The notes beneath the pieces are model-generated. The model was not told where the DNA came from. It did no database searches and was given only the letters and a program-made list of their open reading frames with translations. A DNA stretch of 64,000 nucleotides from the NCBI GenBank assembly GCA_000827205.1, contig KN832569.1, positions 260,647 through 324,646 of the forward strand, read 5' to 3'. The stretch comes from Plicaturopsis crispa FD-325 SS-3. Its lineage: Eukaryota > Basidiomycota > Agaricomycetes > Amylocorticiales > Amylocorticiaceae. Positions 44,907 to 54,979 of the stretch are shown piece after piece; positions within the stretch are counted from its first letter, which is position 1; each line of letters begins with the position of its first letter. Made by a program: the position numbers and the translations under genes.

Positions 44907-46699
44907 ATGGCGCCTCCCGACAGTCCATTACAAACCCGAGCACTACAACCGTCGTATCCTTCTAATCCCAGACCACGACAATCCAGTGACAGCCCGCCAG
45001 CCCCGTCGCGAGTCCTCACCGCAACGACACCTCGACGGGCCCGCAGCCCGACATCACTGGCCTCCTCCTCCGAATTTACCTCCTCGACTAGTACTGAGGC
45101 GACCACCGTTGAAGCTTACGTTCCTCCGAGCGTCATCGCGCGCCTGAAGAAACTAGACCCCGACGGCCCACGTTGCCTCATCACCAACAAATCCGTCGAT
45201 CTCGATTTCGCCTACTGTGTGCCCCGCGATTTAGATCCATCTACCGTATGTCACATCCAAACCTTCCGAGCATTCGACATCCCTGATTAAAAATCCTGTC
45301 TGTGATAGCTTGAGCGTCTCGAGTACGCCTGGAACTTGAAGCCCCAAACGTTGAATACCGACACCCGATATAACGTCTTTCCTCGTAAGTTCCGCCTGCT
45401 ACTACACTCGCTTGCACACTTCACACTCACGCATGTACCGCTCCCTAGTGAACAGACAGCTTCATCGGCTATTCGATTCCGACGATTGGATCCTCCTGCC
45501 TTCCGAAGAGGTGATCCGGAGCTACATCGAAATGAACGGGAGAATGCCTATCGGCGCCGACTTCCCACACCAACCGGTTCGTTCGTCATTGTCAGGCCCA
45601 TCCTTTCTTCAAGAAATCCATTCCTCATTTTTTTCGGGCGGTGGTGCAGGACGGGATGTACGAGTACACGCTCATAGCGAAGAAAACGATGGTGCACCAT
45701 ACCATCCATCGCGCCGCCCAACCCGCCGCCTCCGCCTCCTCCTCCTCCTCCCCTCACTCCGCCGCGCACGCCTATCCCTTCCGCACCCTCGGCCCCATCA
45801 AGTCTTACATCAACCCGTGTTTCGCGCTATGGAACGCGGGCAAGAAGATCGCCAAGGGCATGTTCGAATTCAACTGCGCCGCAAGGAAGTTGTATGAAGA
45901 CGATAAGAGCCGGATGATGTTGGCTCTTGAGCTGCATGTTCGTGTGCTCATGCTTTACAAGCGGTGGTCCTTTCATGGCGCACCACTACTACCCAGCCAT
46001 GGTGTCGACATGTCGGCCGGCACACCCTCGATATCGTCCGCGCCCTCGATATCGTCCAGCCGAGTCACCCGCCGCAGACGCGCAGCGCCTCCGCCTCCTC
46101 GAATTTCTAACGATGACGCGCCTCGCTTGAATGCGAGAACGCCTCAGCGCTTGACCGCGAGAACGCTCAGAGCCCACAGGAAAAGCACCAAAGCCCAACA
46201 AGTGCCTTGGACAACAACCATTTGGCAGTGGATATTGTCTTACCAGCACGCCATCGACACCTTCGGGATGGACTCGTTACCGCCGGATACGACGGACTCG
46301 TCACCGCCGGATACGATGGACGAGGACGGGGACGAGGAAGACATACCGGATAACTACGAGTTCTACCTAGCGAACGACGAGCATGATGTACCCGATCTCC
46401 TGCGATTTAGTCGTCCGAGGGAACGATTGCGTACGTCTGTCCCTCCTCGTCTTTTGAATTCCTCCTCCTCAATGGCCTGCCATCATCCTCAATGGCCTGC
46501 CATCATCCTCAATGGCATGCCATCATCCTCAATGGCATGCCATTATCCTCAATGGCATTCCATCATACCCATACCCATACCCATACCCATACTTACTGCT
46601 TGTTTCATAATGCCAGCATCCATCTCCGGCGACGTATGCTTCACTCCACTCCCCAGTACGTTCCGGGACTTGCAACCCCCGCCCGTACCAGCGACCTAG
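44907..46699 (+). CDS. HNH_2-like protein, copy A
   Basis: Five exons with introns at 45246-45308, 45385-45448, 45577-45649 and 46431-46616 give about 468 residues. A Ser/Pro/Thr-rich N-terminus precedes an HNH_2-like core: GPRCLITNKSVDLDFAYCVP, LEYAWNLKPQTLNTDTRYN and LHRLFDSDDWILLP. The Asn (RYN) and last His (LHRLF) of HNH remain, but the first His position (usually CHLVPR) is Tyr (AYCVPR). A middle domain (INPCFALWNAGKKIAKGMFE) and an acidic tail follow. Compared with copy B, the C-terminus is about 35 residues shorter because of an indel after PPPVPA, and a Ser/Ala-rich insert lies near residue 200. HNH_2 proteins are multicopy in Agaricomycetes. Nuclease activity is doubtful here. Confidence 0.75.
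46462..46600 (+). repeat. minisatellite and CCCATA microsatellite in an intron
   Basis: Inside the last intron of copy A, a CATCCTCAATGGCMTGC-type unit of about 19 bp is repeated about five times. It is followed by four or more CCCATA units. Copy B has one unit and two CCCATA units in the same intron, so copy A has expanded. Confidence 0.8.
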
Positions 46700-46704
46700 T
46701 CTGC

Positions 46705-47110
46705 CTAGTCCGCCCTCCTACCCGCATAAATCCGCATAAACTGATGTTCATGCTGGGTGTCGTCATGCAGCAACCACTTGTTGTACAGGACGAGCCATAA
46801 CGAGGGTGGTGAGCCCGTAGGCTGTTCCCCGGGAGTTTTTGCTTTCTTTGCGGCTATACGGCCTGGCAGCGGCGTCGTGGACATCGGCGAGGGCGGAGTG
46901 GAAATCGGCGAGGGTGGAGTGGAGCTTCCGGCGAGGGCGGATTGGAGCTTCTGGTCGGATTTCCATATGACAAAACGGGGATGGAGGTGCAATTTGAGTC
47001 GTCCGAGCGGTACATGTGCGTGATGCCTTGGCCGGGGAGGGCCTCTCGGTGTATCGTACGTTGTGTCATGGTCTCCTTCGCCAATAGAGTATACTCAAGG
47101 ACCGTTGGGC
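46705..47110 (-). pseudogene. central fragment of an HNH-family gene (copy E)
   Basis: Minus-strand sequence matches the middle of the HNH-family proteins. EYTLLAKETMTQRTIHREAL corresponds to EYTLIAKKTMVQHTIHRA of copy B, followed in a second frame by LHPRFVIWKSDQKLQSAL (compare INPCFALWNAGKKIAKGM) and then LYNKWLLHDD. It has neither an HNH core nor a proper end and changes frame, so it is a decayed copy. Its right end adjoins the truncated 3' end of copy A in opposite orientation. Confidence 0.6.
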
Positions 47111-47423
47111 GGGTGAGGATGTAAATATCGTAGCTAAGTAGATGCACGTCTCCATGACCGCAGTGACATGCACTCATTGTTCTCGCACTGTCTCGCGTCG
47201 CGGAGTGCAAGTGTGCACCCGGACACGCAAAAAGCAGACATCATAGGTAGTTATTCGAAACAGTGAGTACATTGGTACATGAGGGGTTACATTGTGAAAG
47301 CTAACATATTCTGGACAGTGGACATAGGTGAAGCGCGATGATCTGAGGAAATGTGGAAATCGTAAACGGTCGTCAATATGATAGGTTCACCGCCTCTCTG
47401 CATCATGCGACTGTGTATTTCCT
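47111..47423. other. intergenic, no gene seen
   Basis: No supported feature. The left part may contain further eroded sequence of copy E. Confidence 0.3.
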
Positions 47424-48691
47424 TCAAATTTGGGTTGTCTTCGTCTTCCGCCGCTTCTCGCGCACGCCAAACACGTCCGACGTATGCCTGCTTGAAGAGA
47501 CGGGGGTTGGGGACGGGGGCACATCGAAGACATCTGGGTCGACATCTGACTCGCGTGCTCGTTTTGGTCGGGTCATGATCGAAGATGTTCCCGAGGGCGC
47601 AACATAGTCATGTGGTAGCGGTACCGGCTCCTGTCCGTGCTCGGTCCAGCCTCTCCAGATCGCGATCATGGTGTCGAGGAGGGATACCGTGTGTTGAGCC
47701 CTAGTTATGTCGCCGTTGTACTGGTGGATTGCTGCTGCGGAAAACTCGTCACCATCGTCATTATCTAACTTGGGACCAGCGTTGGCAATGACCCAGAAAG
47801 GCTGGAGATGGGATCTGAGAGTCCGAAGTGTTCCAAAGGGATAGCCATGGTAGTTGTACTGTGCAATGGGCCATTCAGTCTGAGACTTCTTGACTTCAGA
47901 CGGCACTTCGAACGGCTCGACAAGTTCGGCGGCTGATTTCTCCATCATGGCGTGGCTAAACCGAGGGAGGAGAGTATAGTTGAACATGTTATCCTGCATG
48001 AGTTCAATGTAAAAACACGGCAAGCACAAAGCAGCACCAAAATATATGTGTACTTGCCTCGGATTCCATGGGACCGGGAAAATTGTCTCCAATGGGTACG
48101 GCGTCAACTGAGGGATTCTTTGCGTCTCGATAGTACGCTGCTATATACTTCTCCTCGGGGAGAAGGATCCATTGATCTTTGTCGAATAACCTATGCCAAT
48201 CGATGGACACTATTCAAAGAAGGGGGTCAGAGATCATGGATCTAGTGAGATAGTGGAAGACAGACGTACGAGCGGTAAGGTTGTAACGTGAATTTACGTT
48301 CAACGTTCCTTTTCGCTTGTTCCATGCGTACTCTAAAATGCAAAGCTAAATCACTGATGAGCGCCCATGCTCATGATTTGATATAGGGACTGCATACTAG
48401 TTCCTCGTCTGTACTATAACGAAGCGCATGGATCACTTCGAGGGTGCTCGTAGTGTTAGTCACTAGGCACCTCTGGGTTCCATCTGGATTGATCGCTTCG
48501 ACACGACGATGTGCTCTCCGTTGACGGTTATTGGCGCGCTCCTCTGGAGTCGGTTCGATAACGCCGTGAGTGGTGTTGGCGTTTTCGGGAGGCGATGGAT
48601 GGTAATCAGCCTCATCATTGCGGTGCTGAGTAGTGTTATAGTAAATACGAGGTGGGGGTCGACGAGTTGTCTTGCTACGTGCGGGGATCAT
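47424..48691 (-). CDS. HNH_2-like protein, divergent copy C
   Basis: Start ATG at 48689-48691 (MIPARSKTTRRPPP); stop TGA at 47424. A polar N-terminus is followed by TQRCLVTNTTSTLEVIHAL, in which the first His of the HNH motif is kept (residue 88), then YAWNKRKGTLNVNSRYNLTAL and IDWHRLFDKDQWILLPEEK. The order and spacing match copies A and B, but sequence identity is low. One intron (47994-48057) uses a GC-AG pair with a GCAAGT donor. The C-terminal part carries PFGTLRTLRSHLQPFWVIANAGPKL, parallel to the middle domain of A and B, and a basic tail (KRARESD, REKRRKTK). With all three core residues present it may retain nuclease chemistry. Confidence 0.7.
47994..48057 (-). other. GC-AG intron in HNH copy C
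   Basis: The donor reads GAG|GCAAGTAC and the acceptor TCATGCAG. Splicing joins PMESE to DNMFNYTLLPRF in phase. Using the nearby GTACAC as donor would create an immediate stop. Confidence 0.7.
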
Positions 48692-49313
48692 TGTGGTCTC
48701 AGGGAAGAGAGGCCTACATAGCCTAAAGGGCAACTATATACATACACGCTGGCAACACGCTGGTACTTACACACTCCGCGGCGCAAGAACAATGGGGGCG
48801 TGTCTATGGCGTTCTAGAGCGATTTTTATTATTTCACACAAAACTCTCTTAGTTTTGCACCTGCAACTGTCGGATCGTCGGCCCGCACCTTGCCGCCGCC
48901 TTCTATTTGTCGTCACTCGTCCATCGCAAGTCCTCGTCGCTGTCGTACGACCTGTTCTCGTCGTTGGCCCTGCTCTTACGGGACACCCAGGCGAGCCTGT
49001 TGGCCACTGGCACCGGTGTTTGTGATGTTATCCATCTTCTGTACGCTATATTAGTGCCTTCTCTCTCCACATAGAAAGAAACATCAGCTGGAACCGCACT
49101 GGCAGGCGCTACCCGGGACCCCTGTACACATCTAGACATGCAACCAATACTGGCTGCTAAGCATTATGCTGCACTTCAAATTGGTCTGGCCGCCGAGCAC
49201 ACCGTCAAGAATATTTGGTATGGTAATATAGTATTAGTAATGCTGGTTAACATTTGTGTCACGGTCACGTATGTAACTCCTTCCTTAAGTTATGGAGACA
49301 TGTGGACGAAACT
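48692..49313. other. intergenic between divergent HNH copies C and B
   Basis: About 620 bp between divergent genes. A minus-strand open frame at 48903-49139 has no recognised domain and is probably chance. The copy C promoter should be in the left part. It does not carry the inverted repeat seen before A and B. Confidence 0.35.
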
Positions 49314-49415
49314 GAAACTTGTCCACAACTTCAAGTTCGACAGCTGCACAGGTCTATCACTTTCTATATCGTCGACAATCGACGAGTAACTTGAGCCCAA
49401 GTCTATAAACTAACC
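49314..49415 (+). promoter_or_regulatory. promoter of HNH copy B, shared with copy A
   Basis: It contains the same blocks as the copy A promoter: GAAACTTGTCCACAACTT, CTATATCGTCGACAATCGAC (inverted repeat at 49371-49383) and ATAAACTAACCATGG. Conservation between two copies with otherwise differing upstream sequence suggests the blocks were duplicated with the gene. Confidence 0.65.
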
Positions 49416-51176
49416 ATGGCTCCTTCCGGTAGTCGACTACAGAACCGAGCGCCACGACCGTCATATCCATCCAATTCCACACCACGACAATCCAGCGACA
49501 GCCCGCCACTCACCGCGACGCCACCTCGACAGGCACGCAAAATAGCATCATTAGCTTCGCAGTCCTCTCAGTCTGAGTCCACCGACTCTACTACCTCAAC
49601 CCAAACGACTACCGTTGAAGCTTACGTTCCCCGGAGCGTTGTCGCCCGCCTGAAGAAACTAGACCCCGATGGCCCGCGTTGCCTCGTCACCAACAAATCT
49701 GTTGATATCGACTTCGCCTATTGTGTGCCCCGCGATTTAGATCCTTCCACCGTAAGTCAGATATCCTCGTACTTGGCATCGCTGATTGTCCTGTCTGTGA
49801 TAGCTTGAGCGTCTCGAGTACTCCTGGAACTTGAAGCCTCAAACGTTGAATACTGACACCCGATACAACATCTTTCCTCGTGAGTTCGGGCTGCTATGCT
49901 CGCTCGCGCACACCACTCTCACACGGTGTATCGCTACTTAGTGAATAGACACCTTCATCGGCTATTTGATTCCGACGATTGGATCCTCTTGCCTTCCGAA
50001 GAGGTGATTCGGAGCTACATCGAAATGAACGGGAGAATGCCTATCGGCCCCGATTTCCCACACCAACCGGTTCGTCCGAAATACCATTCTTCTTTCAAGA
50101 AATCATCATTGCTCAATTTTCGACGGTGGTGTAGGACGGAATGTACGAGTACACACTCATAGCGAAGAAAACGATGGTGCAACATACTATACATCGAGCA
50201 CAACTTGACGGGGCCGCCTCCGATCAGGACGTCGCTCATACCTATCCCTTCCGGACGCTTGGACTAATCAAGTCACATATCAATCCCTGTTTTGCGCTAT
50301 GGAACGCGGGCAAGAAGATCGCCAAGGGCATGTTCGAATTCAACTGCGCCGCAAGGAAGTTGTATGAAGACGATAAGAGCCGAATGATGTTGGCGCTTGA
50401 GCTGCATGTTCGTGTGGTCATGCTTTACAAGCGGTGGTCGTTTTATGGCGTGCCACTACCACCACTCCCCGGCCCGCACGTCGACGTGTCGGCCGGCACA
50501 CCCTCGATATCGTCCAGCCGAGTCACCCGCCGCAGACGTGCAGCGCCTCCGCCTCCTCGAATTTCCAACGATGACGGGCCTCGCTTGAATGCGAGAACGC
50601 TCAGAGCCCACAAGGAAAGCTTCAAAGACCAACAAGTGCCTTGGACAACAACCATTTGGCAGTGGATATTGTCTTACCAGCACGCCATCGACGCCATTGA
50701 CGCCTTCGGGATGGACTCGTTACCGCCGGATACGATGGACGAGGACGGGGACGAGGAAGACATACCGGATAACTACGAGTTCTACCTAGCGAACGACGAG
50801 CATGATGTACCCGATCTCCTACGATTTAGTCATCCGAGGGAACGATTGCGTACGTCTGTCCCTCCTCGTCTTTTGAATTCCTCCTCCTCAATGGCATTCC
50901 ATCATACCCATACCCATACTTACTGCTTATTTCATAATGCCAGCATCCATCTCCGGCGACGTATGCTTCACTCCACTCCCCAGTACGTTGGACTTGCAAC
51001 CCCCGCCCGTACCAGCGAAGCATCCACTGCCTAGTCCGCCCTCCTACCCGCATCCGCATAAACTGCCACTGCTATGTGGCAAGCGTGGGGCCATCGAGAT
51101 TGTGAGTGGAGACGAGTGGGAGCCGGGGGCCATCAAGCGGACTAAATATGTCGTCCAGGGAGGCTCGGGTATATAG
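49416..51176 (+). CDS. HNH_2-like protein, copy B (full length)
   Basis: Five exons with introns at 49752-49803, 49880-49941, 50070-50134 and 50850-50943 give 495 residues. The domain order is the same as copy A. An N-terminal Ser/Thr/Pro-rich part (1-70) is followed by the core with RCLVTNKSVDIDFAYCVPRD (about 88-107), TRYN (Asn at 134) and LHRLFDSDDW (His at 143). A middle domain with MYEYTLIAKKTMVQHTIHRA and INPCFALWNAGKKIAKGMFE comes next, then RRRRAAPPPP, VPWTTTIWQWILSYQHAID, and an acidic tail. The final exon adds a C-terminal extension (KHPLPSPPSYPHPHKLPLL and EIVSGDEWEPGAIKRTKYV) that copy A lacks. The first HNH His is Tyr, as in A. Function is unknown. Confidence 0.78.
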
Positions 51177-51754
51177 TGCGGTGAGGGCCGGTGACCGGTG
51201 AGCTGCTTTGCTTGTGGATCGAGCGTGGTCCGTGACTCCGTGTGTACATATACTCTGTAATGTCCCCGTGCGCGTCTTGCTGCCGCCGATTGTTGCAGTT
51301 GCACGTTGACTTGATTTATCCTGCACTGTGCAGCCCCGACAACTAGTCCGGGCGGTTCCCTTAAGTGTACATGTCGTTCAACACGACGCGCGTGTACGCG
51401 TACGTACGTGACATTTCGTTCCAACTCCAGTCCCTTAATAGCTACACAGTACAGTACCCAAGTTCAGGTACTTGGACGATTGGCGGACTCCGTTGTACAT
51501 GTCCTCCTGGAGGTGATTGGTACATGGCTTCGGTACATGGTTACGGTATTGTGCTCATCCCAACTGTACATGTGCGCCCCACAACGCGGGAACGTCTGCA
51601 AATATTCGCGTTCCACTCGCCCCGCGCGTGTTTAAGCTTCAAGGTTGGGAGTTCACGCAAAGACTGCAGTATAAAGTAGCTCCAATACAAATTATGTACG
51701 CTAGCATAGCATGCATGTGTTCATTCAATGCAAAGACTCAACCGGATCCATCCA
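51177..51754. other. convergent intergenic with GTACATG repeats
   Basis: A 3'-to-3' gap between copy B and the MFS gene. It holds five GTACATG/TGTACATGT palindrome-like words, at about 51367, 51494, 51521, 51534 and 51565. No open frame is convincing. Confidence 0.45.
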
Positions 51755-54354
51755 CTAAATATCATATAAGAAAAACTCGTTCTCTGTATACCCCATCACA
51801 TGTTAGCTCTCGTCCAACAAGCGAGGGAGGGCATGAGGGGGGGGACGCACCAAAGTCAGTCATGTCGGCCTCCGCGTTCAGCCGGCCCGCCTGGTCGATC
51901 TCCTGCTGCGTGAGGTTTTTCGCCGCGATCGCGCGTCGCCGCTGCGCGTTTTTGTATGCATCTGCTCCCCCAACGTCAGTCAGTCCTTAGTCCAGTCCAC
52001 CTCAAGGGGAAGGGGAAGGGGAAGAAGATATATGGATGGGTGGGCGGGGGGACGTACAGTATGCCCGCCAGCTGCCCATGAGCACGAACTCGAGGCCGTA
52101 CATCGCGGCGCATGTGATGAGCGCGGGTGTGTACCGTGGAGCTGCGTATCATCCATCCATTAGAAAAAATGGCACAGCATAGGTACTTAGTAGACGAAGG
52201 AAGTACCATCTTTGGCCTGGAAGATCTGTGCGCCGATGGCGTTGCCGGCGCAGTATGCTACGAAGAGGACGGTCTGAGGCGTGGTGAGCGCGTGCTCGAG
52301 GGAGGGAGAGTCGAGAGACTTACGGCTGTAACGGACTTCTTCGTGCGCCCAGCAACGTTCGACGGCAGAAACGTCCAAATCACTAAACGCGACCGTTGTA
52401 AGCATATGCCAGCCTCTCAAATACGCATTATGGAGACGCACGTAGACCCGGCAAGTTGCCCGTGACGGTCATGAGGAACATGCCCCACTTGATCCAGCGG
52501 TAATGCGTGCCGGCAGGGAGGAGGCCCATCGCGAGCATGCCTATGAACGCGGGGACCACGGAGATCATCATGAACGCGAAGCGTAGGTTCTTGCGCTTGA
52601 AGGTGATGTAGCCGACGAGGAGGAACCACGCGACGGAGACGATGTTCTGCGGGACTGTGCCCTTCGAGAGCGTCTCGAGACTCGTGAACCCGAAGGACAC
52701 GTACACGAGGTTGCCGAACTACATTAAACACCCGGGATTAGACGAGTGAATTGAGACATGCACGAGGGAATTTTGCGTACGGAGGTAGTGCCGCCGTTCG
52801 GGAGGGAGTTGACGAGTGTGACGAAGAAGAAGAAATAGGTCTGCGGGTCGCGCCATGTCATCCAGAACTTGTGAACGAGTGTCAGGAACCTTTTCGTTTT
52901 TGGGGGAGAATATTGAGAGGCGCATACCTGATCCCATTTCCACTCCCCGCGTTTCTGACGATCGCTGCCGGTTTGATTCGACACCACACGCGCAGCCGCC
53001 ATGCGCTTTTCGTCCTTGGAGAGCCAACGCACCTCTCGTGGAGTGCCCAGGAAGAAGAACGCGAAGAAAGACAGGAAGATGGTGAGGCTACCGAGGAAGA
53101 ATGATATGCTAAATAGACTCGTCAGTTGCGCTGTTGCATCGAACTCGAAAGTGAACACACCCTTTCCAAGGAGCCAAGCCTCCCGGGTGTGCTTGAGCAT
53201 GAGAACCGATTCCATAGTTCGCGAAAGAGGCTGTTCATGAACACATGGCGGATTAGCGACAATGAAAATTGGGCTAAAAGTGTCGCGAACGTACTGATGA
53301 TACCGAATCCCTAGGAGATACACAAAATTAGTCTGGTGAAGTGCAGTAGATCAACGAAATGGGCGCACAGCGTTCGCAGTACCCCATATGATGGCCCGTA
53401 ACGTGTGTTCCTTCGTCGTGTACCACGCGCCGGTGATAATTACTGCGCAATTATACATATCGTAAGTAATGAGAAGAAAGAGGGGGCGTGTGACTCTTAC
53501 AAAATGCAGGGCTTTACGCACGACCAGACATCAGCATGGGCAAAGCTAAGTACTGAAAAGTAGTCATACCTGATGGTACACTCAGCGGCGCCTGAGAAAA
53601 TCATTCAGTATGAGCTGGAGAGGGGTGGTCGGCAAAATGCATACCTTGTAGGACTCGTAAAATTATAAGATCGGTGAAATTCTTCGCGAACGCTATACAC
53701 AGAACGATAACCCCTATGGTTTAAGAGTGAGTAGGGCTCGGGGATATCAATGCAGAGGAGACATACCCCAAACAAACATCACACAAGCTGGCTCGCATGT
53801 TAGGGGAAGACGGTCGACTAGTAAAGGTTACGCCACATACCTAATGTGGTGCCAATGTTGACGCGTTGCATCACATAGTTGCCTGGGAATTCAGAAACCA
53901 AGTACGACTGCATAATGTCGATGTTAGGAATCGGGACCATGAGAGGAATTGGTGTAGATGTGTACCAGGTAGAATGCTGTCGAAAGCCACGAAAATTGCT
54001 GGCCCACGAGATGCGTATCTGTGCGAAGGCCAAACCTATGACAAAATCAGCACAAGACTCGTACAGCAGTGAATTCTGGTGGACGTACGTTGCCTGGGTA
54101 CTAGTACTGGTCTTGTCGGCCTGCTGGGTGCCGTACAAGATCCACATGAGTGGGAGCAGGACCCAGTCGACCTTTCGAAGCAATTTCTTGTACTCCGCCG
54201 GCGTGTACTGGCTGTACGCCTCGACGGTGTCCAACACGACCTCCCTCTCGGACTCTGGAATATCGTCGAGCGCGACAACGACGTCGGTCGAGAACGCGGC
54301 TTCGCCTTTTGCCTCGTCCTCAGGCTTCAACGCTGAAGATGTGACGGAAGACAT
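51755..54354 (-). CDS. MFS transporter, ACS/DAL5 (allantoate permease) type
   Basis: A multi-exon minus-strand gene runs from the ATG at 54352-54354 (MSSVTSSALKPEDEA) to TAG at 51755. The N-terminus has the RKVDWVLLPLMWILYGTQQADKTS helix typical of the anion:cation symporter branch. FGLRTDTHLVGQQFSWLS and the YLVSEFPGNYVMQ helix follow. Later exons carry FSISFFLGSLTIFLSFFAFFFLGTPREVRWLSKDEK, then helices such as YFFFFVTLVNSLPNGGTTSF, PQNIVSVAWFLLVGYITF, FAFMMISVVPAFIGMLAMGLL and VLFVAYCAGNAIGAQIF. The tail ends FENEFFLYDI, matching the DLENxxFRY ending of the family. About 12 membrane segments are expected. It likely imports an organic anion or amide such as allantoate, ureidosuccinate or a vitamin. 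It is divergent from an amidohydrolase. Confidence 0.9.
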
Positions 54355-54979
54355 GATAGCGGTGTAGGGCGAAGTGCAGCAATACTCCAAGGCAAGCGCA
54401 CCCTGCCGAACCAGCTCCTCTATTTAACAAGCTAGAACTTGAACATAGAGCGCTACTTGACTGCACGACGTGGGGAACGGCATTTGCGGTTTCGCGAAAC
54501 CTTGGCCGTGGAAGTTCATGGCAGCAGATAGGGGCTATCATTCTAGGCTAATTCAATATCGCCGATTGTCAGGGGCAAAGTTGCCGCGAAAGTTATGTTT
54601 TTCTTCCGTGCCACCAACTTGACGCATTTCCATATCGCTGGCCACACGACGGCGTTTGCGGTTTCCGTGTCACAAAACTGCCAGGAACATGCCCAAAGAG
54701 GCTCAAGAATGACTGCGTCTTTTGCGGTATCTGGGAAGTCTGAATCTGTTCCGGGTCCGAACTGTTATCATGAGGTTCCACCACGGTTGCCTGCAGTTGC
54801 GCCCTAGGCTTGATCGCAATTCTGTTCCTGCACGTCGATTCTCCATTCGCAAGTTGTGCATGCAGTCCTATTAATGCGCGCAACTAAGGACTCGCCGTCT
54901 CACGCCTTGACCACTGTGAGTTATCCAGCGTTCGCATATAAAACACCCCCCGCTCACCGTCTCAGCCAGCATCCACACA
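54355..54979. promoter_or_regulatory. divergent intergenic region MFS/amidohydrolase
   Basis: 625 bp between divergent start codons. Several GATA/TATC words are present, but none in a clear cluster. A CATATAAAAC stretch at about 54936 probably serves as the TATA box of the amidohydrolase gene, about 45 bp before its ATG. Confidence 0.45.

Noticed and set aside
46560-46600. CCCATA repeats read as telomere-like sequence
   Set aside because: The basidiomycete telomere repeat is TTAGGG/CCCTAA. CCCATA does not match and lies inside an intron.
48903-49139. 78-codon minus-strand frame upstream of HNH copy C
   Set aside because: No family similarity, no splice context and position in a promoter region; probably chance.
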